This document shows, in pieces, positions 19,211 through 29,093 of a DNA stretch of 64,000 nucleotides (positions are counted from its first letter, which is position 1; each line of letters starts with the position of its first letter). Source of the DNA: Arthrobacter sp. OVS8 (GTDB lineage: Bacteria > Actinomycetota > Actinomycetes > Actinomycetales > Micrococcaceae). The notes under the pieces were generated by a model that searched no databases, was not told the DNA's origin, and was given only the letters and a program-made list of their open reading frames with translations. Where the stretch lies: assembly GCA_028370155.1 (NCBI GenBank), contig CP116670.1:2542001-2606000 (forward strand). Direction: 5' to 3'. A program made the position numbers and the translations under genes.

Positions 19211-20343
19211 ATGTCCTCGAACAGAATGTCCGCCGGATCTTCGCACCCGGTTCCGGCAGACGCGATATTGCCAGACGCCGCGTTGTCGGACGCTGTATTT
19301 TCAGACGCCGTATTTTCAGCCCCGCTCCCGCCGGACGAGCTGATCTGGACCGGTTGTTACACCGCGGACGGCGGCGGCCGCGGGACCGGGATCGGGGCCC
19401 TGCGCGCCCGTCCGGACGGAACGCTGAGCTGGCTGGGGATCGCCGCCGCGGCCCAATCGCCGTCGTTCATCGCCGTGCACCCCGCCCGCGACGTGGTCTA
19501 CGCGGTGGGCGAGGCGGCTGGGACCGTGCGGGCATACCGGCGGTCCGGCGGATTCAACCTGGCCCCGGCCGGCCGGGACTGGCCGGCCGGAGAGGCAGCC
19601 TGCCATGTCGCCGTCGACCCGCAGGGCCGGTTCCTCGTGGTGACCTGCTGGGGCGACGGACAGGTGCTGCTCTACGAACTGGACGACGACGGCGGCATCA
19701 CGGCACGGTACCCGGCCGCAGCGTCGATGGTGCCCGGGCGTCCCAGCCGCGCGCATGCCAGCCTGATGCTCGAGGACGGCAGGGTGATGACCACCGACCT
19801 GGGGCACGACCTCCTGCGGGTCTGGAACTACGTGCCCTCGCAAGGGCTGCAGCTGGACCACGAGCTGGCACTCCCCGGGACAGCGGCCCGCGGCACCTCG
19901 TCCAGCACCCCGGCGGGAACGTGCTGGTGGTGACCGAATACTCGATCGAAGTGGCCGTGGCGCAGAGCTCCCGCGAGTCCGGCATCTTCAGCCTGGCCGG
20001 GGTGGCCCCTGCTACCCGTGCGGGCGCCCTTCCCGGGGACTCCGCGGCCGAGATTGCCCTCTCCCCGGACGGGAGGCACGCCTACGTCGGGGTCCGCGGC
20101 TCCAACCGGATCAGCGTGCTTGACGTGGACAACGACGGCGGCGTCCGGCCCCGCGCCGATGTCCCCGGCGGCGGCGACTGGCCGCGGCATCATCTGGTCC
20201 GGAACGGTTGGCTGCATGTGGCGCACGAACGCTCCGGGGACGTGGTGACGTACCCGCTGGATCCGGCCAGCGGTCTCCCCGGCGAAGCCGTAGGCAGGGT
20301 GGCGCTGTCGTCCCCGACTGCGCTGGTCCCCGCGGGGCGATAA
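19211..20343 (+). CDS. lactonase family beta-propeller protein (6-phosphogluconolactonase-like), one frame break
   Basis: Repaired length is 377 residues. Repeating blade units (QSPSFIAVHPARDVVYAVGE, CHVAVDPQGRFLVVTCWGDG, EIALSPDGRHAYVGVRGSN) and the motif GPRHLVQHPGGN, restored by one added G near 19885, match the seven-bladed YbhE/Pgl-type lactonases. The first 30 residues are a variable Ser/Asp/Ala stretch built on a short DNA repeat (see 19284-19313), so ATG 19226 or a later codon may be the true start. The usual role is hydrolysis of 6-phosphogluconolactone or a related lactone. Confidence 0.82.
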
Positions 20344-20346
20344 CGA

Positions 20347-20427
20347 GGGACATGCCCAGTCCTCCCACCAAGGAACGGGCATAACGGGACTATGTCCAAC
20401 CTTCCCGGCCTCCAGAGGGCATGTCCC
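20347..20427. repeat. composite inverted repeat upstream of amylase gene
   Basis: GGGACATGCCC (20347-20357) and GGGCATGTCCC (20417-20427) are perfect 11-base inverted arms. Inside, ATGCCC (20352-20357) can also pair with GGGCAT (20377-20382), and GGACAT with the internal ATGTCC (20391-20396), so alternative hairpins can form. It lies between two rightward genes and has no U-tract, so it looks more like a dispersed palindromic element or regulatory RNA fold than a plain terminator. Confidence 0.5.
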
Positions 20428-20475
20428 GCGCTGGCGTCCCGAAGATTTTCTGACCATTCGCTGGAATAACTTCCG

Positions 20476-20489
20476 TGCAAGCGCTTACA
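20476..20489. promoter_or_regulatory. LacI-family operator-like palindrome
   Basis: TGCAAGCGCTTACA is the classic LacI/GalR-type centre (AAGCGCTT core) with a single mismatched pair in 14 bases. It lies about 95 bases before the amylase start I prefer, consistent with repression by a sugar-responsive LacI-type regulator. No such regulator is encoded in this window. Confidence 0.6.
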
Positions 20490-20571
20490 GTTGTGACTTG
20501 GCTCTCAGTAGCCGGTCTCCCGCATCCATCCCTTCGTCGAGGCAACGTCGCTTACCGGAAGGTTTCCCATC

Positions 20572-23500
20572 GTGTTACTCCGCAGTACCTGCGCGGGCAA
20601 AAACCCGCACCCAGCCGCCGGCCGTGGCGTGCCGCATCCCTCCGCACGGGAACCGCCGTGGCGGCGGCCATCGTTACCGCGGCAGCCGCCGTCGTGACCC
20701 CGTTGCCGGCCGCCCAGGCCGCGCCCGCCCCGGACGATCCGTCGGCAGTCCACTCGCTCCGCGGCCCGGTGACGGACGAACGGTTCTATTTCGTGATGGC
20801 GGACCGCTTCAACAACGGCAGCACCGCCAACGACGGCGGCGGCCTTGGCCCGGATCCGATGGTGTCCGGCTTCGACCCGACGAAGAAAGGCTTCTACAAC
20901 GGCGGGGATCTCAAGGGCCTGCGGGACAAGATCGACTACATCCAGGGCCTGGGCACCACCTCGATCTGGCTGACCCCGAGCTTCAAGAACAAGGCGGTTC
21001 AGCCGGAGGACAAGTCCGCCGGCTACCACGGCTACTGGGTCACCGACTTCACCCAGATCGATCCGCACCTGGGCACCAACGAGGAGCTTAAGTCGCTCAT
21101 CGACGAGGCCCACGCCCGCGGCATGAAGGTCTACTTCGACATCATCACCAACCACACCGCGGACGTGATCGGCTACGAAGAGGGCGACCGTACGGCGTAC
21201 ACGTCCAAGGACGCCGCGCCCTACCTGACCGCTGCCGGGGTCCCGTTCGATGACCGCGACTACGCCGGAACGGGCAGCTTCCCGGCCCTGGACGCGGCGA
21301 AGTCCTTCCCCTACACGCCGAAGCTGGCACCCGGCGAGGAAAACCTCAAGGTCCCGGCCTGGCTCAATGACCCGACGCTCTACCACAACCGCGGCGATAC
21401 CACCTTTGAAGGCGAAAACTCCTTCTATGGCGATTTCTTCGGCCTCGACGACCTCTTCACCGAACACCCCAAGGTGGTGAACGGCATGGCCGATATCTAC
21501 GAGAAGTGGATCGGCGACTTCGGCGTGGACGGCTTCCGGATCGACACCATGAAACACGTCAACGACGAGTTCTGGCAGCAGTTCGGCCCCGGGTCCTCGA
21601 CTACGCCAAGGCGCACGGCAAGGACGAGTTCTTTATGTTCGGCGAGGTCTTCGACACCTCCAAGAGCTTCACCTCGCAGTTCACCACCCGCAACAAGATG
21701 CAGGCCGTGCTCGACTTTCCGTTCCAGGATGCGGCCCGCAACTTCGCCTCCCGCGGCCAGGGCGCCAAGGAACTGGAGACCTTCTTCGCCGGCGACGACT
21801 GGTACACCGACGCCGACTCCAACGTCTACGAACTGCCCACCTTTCTGGGTAACCACGACATGGGCAGGATCGGCAGCTTCATCAGCGCTGACAACCCGGA
21901 CGCGGACGACGCCGAACGCGTGGCCCGGGACCGGCTCGCCCACGAGCTGATGTACTTCTCCCGCGGCAACCCCGTGGTCTACTACGGCGACGAACAGGGC
22001 TTCACCGGCCCCGGCGGCGACCAGGACGCCCGCCAGACGATGTTCGCGAGCAAGGTCCCGGACTACCTCGATGACGATCTGCTCGGCACCGACGCCACGC
22101 ACGCGGGCGACAACTTCAACACCGCCCACCCGCTGTACCGCGGCATCAGTGAACTCGCCACCCTGACCACCGAACATCCGGCGCTGCGCAACGGCGCACA
22201 CCAAAACCGCTACGCCTCTGACGGGCCGGGCATCTACGCCTTCTCCCGTACCGACGCCAAGGACCAGCGCGAGTACGTGGTCGCCGTCAACAACAGCAAG
22301 GAATCCCGGACGGCAGCGGTCCCCACCTACATGACCAAGCGCAGCTACAACCGGATCTACGGAGAAGCGGCCGCCGAGGTCAAAACCGCCGCGGACGGGA
22401 CGCTCACGGTCACGGTGCCGCCGCTCTCCGCCGTCGTCTACGAGTCCGCGGGCCGCATCCCGCATTCCAAGGCGGCGCCCGCCGTTTCGCTGCAGGGGCC
22501 CGCGGCGTCTGCCGCGGACAACAGCCGCGTCCGGGTAGCGGCCGACGTCGACGGCAGCTCCTTCTATGAGGTCACCTTCCAGGCCCGCACCGCCGGCGGC
22601 AAATGGGCCCCGATCGGCACCGATGACACGGCGCCCTACCAGGTCTTCCACGACGTCTCGGCACTGGACGCCGGCACCGCCGTGGAGTACCGCGCCGTCG
22701 TGCTGGACAACGGGTCGCACACCTCGGTGAGCCAGCCCCGCAGCGGCACCGTTCCGGCGCCGGTCTTGAGCCTGGTGTCCCCCAAGGAAGGGAGCAGCGT
22801 CCAGGGCAAGGTCGAAATCAGTGCAGTCGCCAGCCCGGAAAAGGCCGACTACACGGTCCGGTTCGAGCGCAGCATCAGCGGCGGTGACTGGTCGAAAATC
22901 GGCCAGGACAGCTCCTCCTGCCTACACCGCCGTCGACGACCTGGGCGCGCTGGCGCTGGCGGACGGCACCCAGCTCCGCTACCGGGCCCTGATGGACGTT
23001 CCGGGCGTGGGCGAGGTGTCCAGCGGGACCCGCACCGTCGTCGCCGGGGAGCTTCCCCAGCCTTCCTCGGTCACCGTCGCCGGGAGCCTCAACTCGGAAA
23101 TGGGCTGCCCGGGTGACTGGCAGCCGGATTGCCGGGCCGCCTACATGACGCTGGATCCGGCAGACAAGATCTGGCGGCACTCCGCGGTCCTGCCCGCCGG
23201 CAGCTACGAATTCAAGGCAGCCCTCAACGGGTCCTGGGACGAGAACTACGGCGCCGGCGGAGCGCTCAACGGAAACAACATCACCCTGGACCACCCCGGC
23301 GGCCCGGTGACCTTCCGCTACGACAACAGCACGCACGTGCTGAGCGCCGCGTACGCCTCACAGCAGCCGGGGCCGTCGCGGCCGCCGGTGACATGAACTC
23401 GGAGCTTGGCTGTGCGGGCGACTGGATGCCGGACTGTGACGCGGCCCAGCTGATCCTGGATCCCACTGACCTGGTCTGGAAGCTGACCACCGATCTGCCG

Positions 23501-23657
23501 GCCGGCAGCTACGGGTTCAAGGCCGCCCTCAACCGCTCCTGGACAGAAAACTACGGGGCCGGGGCGCCCCGGCGGTGGCAACGTCAGCATCACGCACGAC
23601 GGCGGGCAGATCACTTTCCGTTACGACCACGTCAGCCATCTCATCAGCGCCGGCTGA
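20572..23657 (+). CDS. secreted alpha-amylase/pullulanase-type glycoside hydrolase (GH13) with two X25-like modules, five frame breaks
   Basis: The repaired protein is about 1,028 residues. A signal peptide (PSRRPWRAASLRTGTAVAAA..., cleavage after AAQA) is followed by a GH13 barrel: region I DIITNHTAD, region II GFRIDTMKHV (nucleophile Asp), region III GEVFD (acid Glu), region IV LGNHDMGR. Fibronectin-like segments come next, then two repeats of the X25 type (NSEMGCPGDWQPDC and NSELGCAGDWMPDC). I choose GTG 20572 with GGAAGG upstream: adding one A to the A5 run near 20593 joins it to the signal peptide, and the LacI-type site would lie inside any longer version. Other breaks lie near 21592, 22918, 23372 and 23565. 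Substrate is probably starch, glycogen or maltodextrin. Confidence 0.82.
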
Positions 23658-24676
23658 TCAGCGTCCCTGCGCGGCCCAGTCCAGCAGGCGGTCCAGGGGC
23701 CAGGTGGTGACGATCCGCTCCGCCGGCACGCCGTTGCGTTCGGCCCGCTCGGCCCCGTACTGCAGGAAATCGAGCTGCCCCGGGGCGTGGGCGTCGCTGT
23801 CGATGCTGAACAGGCAGCCGGCGTCGAGGGCCAGCTGGATGAGGGCGCCGGGCGGGTCCTGGCGTTCGGGCCGTGAATTGATCTCGACGGCGACGTTGTT
23901 CTCGGCGCAGGCTGCGAAGACCTCTTCGGCGTCGAACTCCGACGCCGGCCGCGTGCCCCGGCCGCCCTGAACGAGGCGGCCGGTGCAGTGGCCGAGCACG
24001 TTTGTGTGCGGGTCCGCGATGGCGCCGAGCATCCGGCGGGTCATGGTGCGCTTGTCGGAGCGAAGCTTCGAATGCACGCTGGCGACCACGATATCCAGCC
24101 GGTCCAGCATCTCCGGGGTCTGGTCCAGGGTTCCGTCCTCAAGGATGTCCACCTCACTGCCGCGCAAGAGGCGGAAGCCGCCGTCGTCGGCGTTGATCTC
24201 CGAGACGACGTCGAGTTGCTCCGCGAGCCGCTCGGCACTGAGCCCGTTGGCGATCTTGAGGTTGGGTGAATGGTCAGTCAGCGCGAGATACTCGCGGCCC
24301 AGCAGCCTGGCGGCGTGCACCATGGCCCCTATCGGCGATCCGCCGTCGGACCAGTCACTGTGGCTGTGCAGGTCGCCGCGCAGCGAGGCCAGCAGCTCCT
24401 GCCCTCCCTGCGCCAGAGGCTGGTCCCCCGGCTCCGCAGGCCGCTCAGGTACGCCGGCACCTCGCCGTCGAGCGCCTCCCGGATGACCTGGAAGGTCCGG
24501 TCGCCGATCCCTTTGGTCCTTTTCAGCCTGCCGTCACGGGCCCGTGCAGCCAGCTCCTCCGCGTCGACGCCGGCGATGATTCCGGCAGCCTTGCGGAACG
24601 CCTGGATCTTGAACGTCGGTGCAAGCTCGCGTTCGAGCCAGAAGGCAATCTCATTGAGGGCGTCGACGGCATCCAT
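23658..24676 (-). CDS. PHP domain phosphoesterase with N-terminal helix-hairpin-helix, frame break
   Basis: Repaired length is about 339 residues. The N-terminus (residues 1-90, with RLKRTKGIGDRTFQVI) is a helix-hairpin-helix region like PolX. The PHP domain supplies metal ligands in GDLHSHSDWSDG, LTDHSPNLKIANG, VVASVHSKL, GHCTGRL and SIDSDAHAPGQ. It lacks a polymerase palm, so it is a stand-alone PHP hydrolase of the YcdX/PolX-C type acting on a phosphate ester or DNA end. The frame breaks near 24420. The stop codon directly abuts the amylase stop codon on the other strand. Confidence 0.8.
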
Positions 24677-24857
24677 GGCACCATCTTGCACCCCATCCGC
24701 GGGCCGCGGACCCCGGACGCATCCGGATGTCGCGCCGATTTGGGCAGCGGGACCTTCGTTCTGAGAGACTTGTCCCGGCCGGGGCCTCTGATCCGGCGGG
24801 GAACTACGCCGGCGGTCCTTGGGGAGGGCGGCCTGGCAGCTGGGAATCTTCAGAATT

Positions 24858-26029
24858 ATGGTGCTGCTCGACCGGTCCACGCTCATGGTGGTCTTCGCCG
24901 TGATGACGCTGACCATGCTGGTCCTTTTCTACTTCGACACGTACCGCAAGAGCCGGGCACCCTTTGCCGGGTGGTGGTGCGGCGCTGTCGCCTCCTTCTT
25001 CCTGGCCGCCGTCTTCTATTTCATGGGCGAGGTCCAAAATGTGTCCTGGTCTCCCAGCGTGGGCAACGGTGTGATGGTGCTGGGCTCCGGCTGCGTCTGG
25101 GCGGGCACCCGCTCGCTGGCGGGCCGGAGGAACCGGCCCTGGCTGCTGGGGATTCCGGCGACGGCGGCCGTCGCCATTGACGTCGCCGTCCGCCACACGG
25201 ACAACGCCCCGATCGGCAGCATTGTCCTGTTGGCCCTGATGGGAACGGCGATCGGCCTGGCGTCCGTGGAGCTGTGGCGCGAGCGGGCCGAGTCCTGGCA
25301 TCTGGTCCGGTCCCTCGCCGTCGCAACGGCCGGCTGTGCCGCCTACTACCTCAGCCGGACCGTCGGACTGGCCGTGCTGGGCCCCGCGGACCCGCTGTTC
25401 CAGGTGCTCTTCGGCACCGGCGTGACCCTGCTGATGGCCATGGTCCTGCTGGTGGTGGTCTCCTCCAGCATCACGTCGCTGAACTACGCCCGCCGGACCG
25501 AGGACCTGCAGGAGCTGGCCTACCGCGACGGGCTGACCGGGCTGCTGAACCGCGGGGAGTTTATGCACCAGGCCCACCGCCGGCTCCGGACCAACCTCGC
25601 GGCCGGCGTCGATACCGCGATTGTCATGGCAGATCTGGACCGGTTCAAGGCAATCAACGACCGCTTCGGCCATGACGCGGGCGACGGCGTCATCCGGGCT
25701 TTCGCCGAGGCCTGCCGCTCGGCCGTGCGGGACGCGGACCTGGTGGGCCGCTACGGCGGCGAGGAGTTTGCCCTGCTGCTCGACGGCGTCGACGCGGAAG
25801 AGGCCGTCCGGATCGCCGACCGGATCAACGCCGCGCTGGCCGAAAAAGCTCCCTGCCCCCGGGCGTGGACGCGCCGACGGCGAGCTTCGGCGTCGTCGAC
25901 GCACGCGACCGGAACGCGGGGCTGCAGCGCCTCCTCCGGGAAGCCGACCGGGCCCTGTATGACGCGAAGGCGGGCGGCCGGAACCGGGCGGTGATCGGCT
26001 TCACCGGGGCGGGCACTCAGGCAGGCTGA
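24858..26029 (+). CDS. membrane-anchored GGDEF diguanylate cyclase, one frame break
   Basis: Repaired length is about 390 residues. Six or so hydrophobic helices (residues 1-205) precede a GGDEF domain starting YRDGLTGLLNRGEF. The active-site loop is RYGGEEFALLL (GGEEF, catalytically competent), and RDAD five residues before it forms an intact inhibitory I-site. It therefore probably makes cyclic di-GMP with product feedback. One base is missing near 25855; repair restores the C-terminal DAPTASFGVVDARDR and READRALYDAKAGGRNR. No EAL or HD-GYP domain is present. The start may lie at TTG 24819. Confidence 0.85.
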
Positions 26030-26044
26030 ACGGTCCGGCGGCGC

Positions 26045-26958
26045 TCAGGACGGGCGCGGAAGCCTTACCGCAAGCTTTCCGGCCGCAGCGGCCGAAGGAC
26101 GCGCCGCGGGATCCTGGGCGGTCATGGCGGTCAACAGCGACACCCAGGAGGCGCCGATGCCGGCCGGAATTTCAGGATCGCGAAGGGTCCGCGCCACCAG
26201 GGATTCCACGGGGGTTCCCGGGAACGCCTTGGCCCCGGTGAGGCACTCAAGCAGCACGAGCCCCAGGGAATAGATGTCGCCGGGCGCACCCGGATGACGG
26301 CCGGCGGCCTGCTCCGGGCTCATGTAGTGCACGGTGCCGGAGGAATCGCCCGGCTCCAGCTCGACCCCGGCGGGGTGGCGATGCCGAAATCGGCGATCCG
26401 GACCGCGGAGCGCCGCAGTTCGCTGACCAGGATGTTGGCGGGTTTGATGTCCCGGTGGACCAGACCGCGCGCATGGATGTGCGCCAGCCCGGACAGCGCC
26501 GACTCCGCCCAGCGGGCCACGTCGCCGGCGTCGGCAGCGCCGTTGCGGATCCGCTCGGCGAGGCTTCCGCCGTAGACATACTCCTCAACGAGGAAGGGGC
26601 GGCCTGCCCACTGGTCACCCGCCGGCACGACGCCTTCGGCGATGAACGTGACGATCGCGGGGTGGTCCAGTGACGCCAGGATGCGCGCCTCGGCATGGAT
26701 CCGTTCCGTCTGCCGCGGGTCGGGGCCCTCGGCGACCTTGATGGCGACGGGCCGGCCGTCCAAGAGGTCCGTCCCGCGGAACACCGTGGCGGTGGCGCCC
26801 CGGCCCAGGAGTTCATGGACGGCGAAGCGTCCCGCCGCGGCATCCGGAAGGGCCAGCAATTTGGCGTCGAGTCCCGCAGCGGAGACCACAGGGGGCGTGG
26901 CCACAGGGGCCGTGGCGGCGGGCCGCTCCGCCAGGGCTACCCCGGACGGCGGTGTCAT
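26045..26958 (-). CDS. serine/threonine protein kinase, soluble, one frame break
   Basis: Repaired length is 304 residues, a Hanks-type kinase without a transmembrane helix or PASTA repeats. The motifs are the glycine loop LLGRGATATVFRG, AIKVAEG (ATP lysine), HRDIKPANIL (catalytic loop), IADFGIATP (DFG), HYMSPEQAAGR (APE-like) and DIYSLGLVLLECLTG. One base is missing near 26370 in the activation segment. The start overlaps by four bases (ATGA) the stop of the small upstream protein, so the pair is coupled. MarR-type operator sequences precede the pair. Confidence 0.88.
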
Positions 26959-27226
26959 CGGCTGAGCTCAGACAGGATGCCGGACGTGTGCACGATTCCG
27001 TCCAGCTGGAAGCCGCAGACGCAGCGCCAGAGCGGCGGCAGCTCTGCCGCGGCATCGGCCGGCGCGTAGGAGTAGACGGACATGGCGGCCGAAGCCGGGG
27101 CCTTCCACTCCATGGGCATCCCGCAGTGGCTCGGCGCGGTCAGGGCCTGCGCGGCGGGCGCAACGGCTGGTGCAGCGGCGGGTGCCATTTCAGCCACGGC
27201 GCCGGCGGAAAACGAATCTCAGACAT
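26955..27226 (-). CDS. small zinc-ribbon-like hypothetical protein, likely one frame break
   Basis: From ATG 27226 (MSEIRFPPAP), with one base added near 27198, the protein is about 90 residues; without repair it would start at GTG 27197 and be 80 residues. It has an Ala/Pro-rich N-terminus, then SHCGMPMEWKAP and LWRCVCGFQLDGI. The single HCG and paired CVC cysteines suggest a degenerate zinc-ribbon-like fold. The family is not recognised. Its stop overlaps the kinase start, so it may be a substrate, adaptor or regulator of that kinase. Confidence 0.55.
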
Positions 27227-27245
27227 AGTTGGTAAGCATACATAT

Positions 27246-27266
27246 AACTAGTCAGACTAGCTAGTT
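27246..27266. promoter_or_regulatory. MarR-type operator between marR and the kinase pair
   Basis: CTAGTCAGACTAG (27248-27260) is a perfect palindrome nested in outer arms AACTAG and CTAGTT (27246-27251 and 27261-27266). The half-site ATAACTAG occurs here (27244-27251) and again just upstream of the marR start (27807-27814), suggesting that the adjacent MarR protein controls both its own gene and the kinase pair. Confidence 0.55.
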
Positions 27267-27276
27267 GCCGTGCGGG

Positions 27277-27785
27277 TTAATTTCCTCCGTGGTTCGTCGG
27301 CTCGGCAATGGCCTCACTCATCCGCCGCAGGAACCTGACCACGGTCCGCGCTTCCTCGTCACTGAGCTCCTCCGCCACGGCCATCATGCGGCGGTGCATG
27401 TCCCCAGCGTGGCCCGGACCTCGGCATCCGTGGCCCCCGTGGGGACGATCACCAGGGAGCGCCGGTCGGTGGGGTGTGGCTCGCGGCGGACATGGCCGCT
27501 GTTCACGAGCCGGTCGATCAGCGACGTGGTGGAGGCCGTGGTGATTCCCAGGATGCGGCTGAGGTCCTTGGGTCCCGCCTGCTCGCCCGCAGCCTGGGCG
27601 CGCAGCAGATACCGCAGGGCCAACAGGTCCGTCTCGCCCATCCCCATGGAATCCCTCGTGGAGCGCCGGCGGGCAACTTCCACGTTGCGGTACTCGCGAA
27701 GGGCCTGGAGGACGGCGCCGGGCGGGTCGAGCCTGTCGTCGGGTCCATACCAGTACCCGGATCCGGTGGGGCTGTTCGCGTTCAT
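27277..27785 (-). CDS. MarR family transcriptional regulator, one frame break
   Basis: Repaired length is 169 residues. The winged-helix core reads ETDLLALRYLLRAQAAGE, DLSRILGITTASTTSLIDRL and GHVRREPHPTDRRSLVIVPT, the last being the wing with the conserved Asp-Arg-Arg. One base is missing near 27412, after which the C-terminal dimerisation helix (MHRRMMAVAEELSDEEARTV) resumes. The recognised ligand is unknown. The repeated ATAACTAG half-sites on either side of the gene point to autoregulation and control of the downstream kinase pair. Confidence 0.85.
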
Positions 27786-27848
27786 CCGGCAATCCTAGCC
27801 GAACTGATAACTAGATCATCATGCGTTTTCGGCGAGGCGCGGGCAACA

Positions 27849-27886
27849 AAAACCCCGGCACCCTGTCGTCAGGATGCCGGGGTTTT
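27849..27886 (-). terminator. terminator downstream of tRNA-Lys
   Basis: AAAACCCCGGCA, a 14-base loop, and TGCCGGGGTTTT form a perfect 12-base-pair hairpin with T/A runs on both sides. It can terminate the leftward tRNA transcript and would also work on the other strand. Confidence 0.8.
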
Positions 27887-27906
27887 CCCGCTCTTCGCTA
27901 AAAGAG

Positions 27907-27979
27907 TGGGCCCTGTGGGGATCGAACCCACGACCCACGGATTAAAAGTCCGATGCTCTACCAACTGAGCTAAAGGCCC
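27907..27979 (-). tRNA. tRNA-Lys (anticodon UUU)
   Basis: The 73-base cloverleaf starts GGGCCTTTAGCTCAGTTGG and ends with the T-arm GTGGGTTCGATCCCCAC and AGGGCCCA. The anticodon loop is CTTTTAA with anticodon TTT. The acceptor stem pairs fully with one G-T wobble. CCA is not encoded. Confidence 0.95.
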
Positions 27980-28192
27980 CAGCCGAATGCCCTGAAACAA
28001 CGGATGAATCCGCTATTTGAGGGCTGATCAGCCCAGTCCATTTCTGGACGTTAATACTGTACCCCAGACCGGGGCCGGTTTTTCGCACCTGGCAGGGACA
28101 CCGCCGTCGGGCGTCACTGCGGCTGCGCTGTGACCCGGCAACCGGCGGGCTGCACGCTCGATTCCCCGACAGCACTGGAGTAGCGTGGTGGC

Positions 28193-28848
28193 ATGAGCGA
28201 GCAAGCAGGATCCAGCACCCCCGGACCGCCCCGGCACCACAAGCCGAAGCCCTTCGCCCCCATTGACTTTGAGCCCTTCGCGGGCGGGGCCGATCCCGCC
28301 CGTGTCTCCGAAGCGGCCCATCTCGCCGCGCAGGCGCTGGTGCGCCGCGGACGCGACAGCGACGATCCCGTGGTGACCAAACGGCTGGTGAAGCTCGCCG
28401 ACGAGCAGGGCCTGGAGGCCATCGCCGAAATGTGGGCCGAAAGCCCGGCACGCTCCCTTCCGGGGCCCTCTGGCGGCTGTACGCCCTCCGCGCCGCCACC
28501 ATTCAGGACCCCGAGCGGATCTCCGTGTACTTCAAGGCCGGAAAGGACACCGCCCAGGTCTCGCACGTCGTCGCCGGCGCCGCCGAGCCGCCCGGAGCGG
28601 ACGAGATGAAGTCGATGGCGGACGCCATCCTCTCGGGCGCGTTCGACGGCGAGTTCGACGTCGCGCTGGAGCGCTCCGCCGCATTCTGCCGCGTGGTGGC
28701 GCTGGGCCAGGCCACCCTCGCCGACGGCGCCGAGCACGGAAACGAGGGCCACGCGAGCAAGCTCACCCGCAATTCGCACCTGCTGGTGAAGACCGCCGAG
28801 GACCTCGAACACGCTGCCAACGCGTGGCGGCTGGGCGAGCTGGACTGA
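28193..28848 (+). CDS. conserved hypothetical protein (actinobacterial), one frame break
   Basis: Repaired length is 218 residues, all helical and soluble. The sequence contains PIDFEPFAGGADPARVSEAA, ALWRLYALRAATIQDPERIS and ASKLTRNSHLLVKTAEDLEHAA. One base is missing near 28450 (restores RTLPSGALWRLY). I do not recognise the family and see no catalytic or metal motif. It stands alone between tRNA-Lys and the candidate small RNA, with its own start ATG 28193. Confidence 0.7.
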
Positions 28849-28939
28849 GGCTGCTGTCGCGCCGCCGGGCTCCCGGCACGCACGCCTCCCGCGGACTGTC
28901 AATGTTGACTTGTCCCCGGCCACGTAGAAAACTAAAAGC

Positions 28940-29027
28940 GGTGCCGAACCGCGAAACCCCGGGCTTCAACATTTAGCCGCCTAGAGCGGCCTACCGCCGA
29001 GAGGCGTATCCGGTTCGGCACCATTTT
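28940..29027 (+). ncRNA. candidate structured small RNA
   Basis: GGTGCCGAACC (28940-28950) pairs perfectly with GGTTCGGCACC (29012-29022), closing a 61-base region that holds two more hairpins: GCCGC-CTAGA-GCGGC (28976-28990) and CGCC-GAGA-GGCG (28995-29006, a GNRA tetraloop). ATTTTC follows the closing stem. A possible promoter (TTGACT 28905-28910, 17-base spacer, AAAACT 28928-28933) would place the transcript start at the first stem. No known class (SRP RNA, tmRNA, 6S, 6C) is recognised. Confidence 0.5.
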
Positions 29028-29093
29028 CATGCCCTGCCCCACCCGTGCAGGACCCTGCCGGAGCCGACTGCACGGGCTGAACCGGCGGTACGG

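Noticed and set aside
28940..29027. Assignment of the structured RNA to SRP RNA, tmRNA, 6S or 6C RNA
   Set aside because: It lacks the SRP GGAAGGAAGCAG-like loop, is too short for tmRNA or 6S, and has no C-rich loops of 6C RNA, so it is left as an unclassified candidate.
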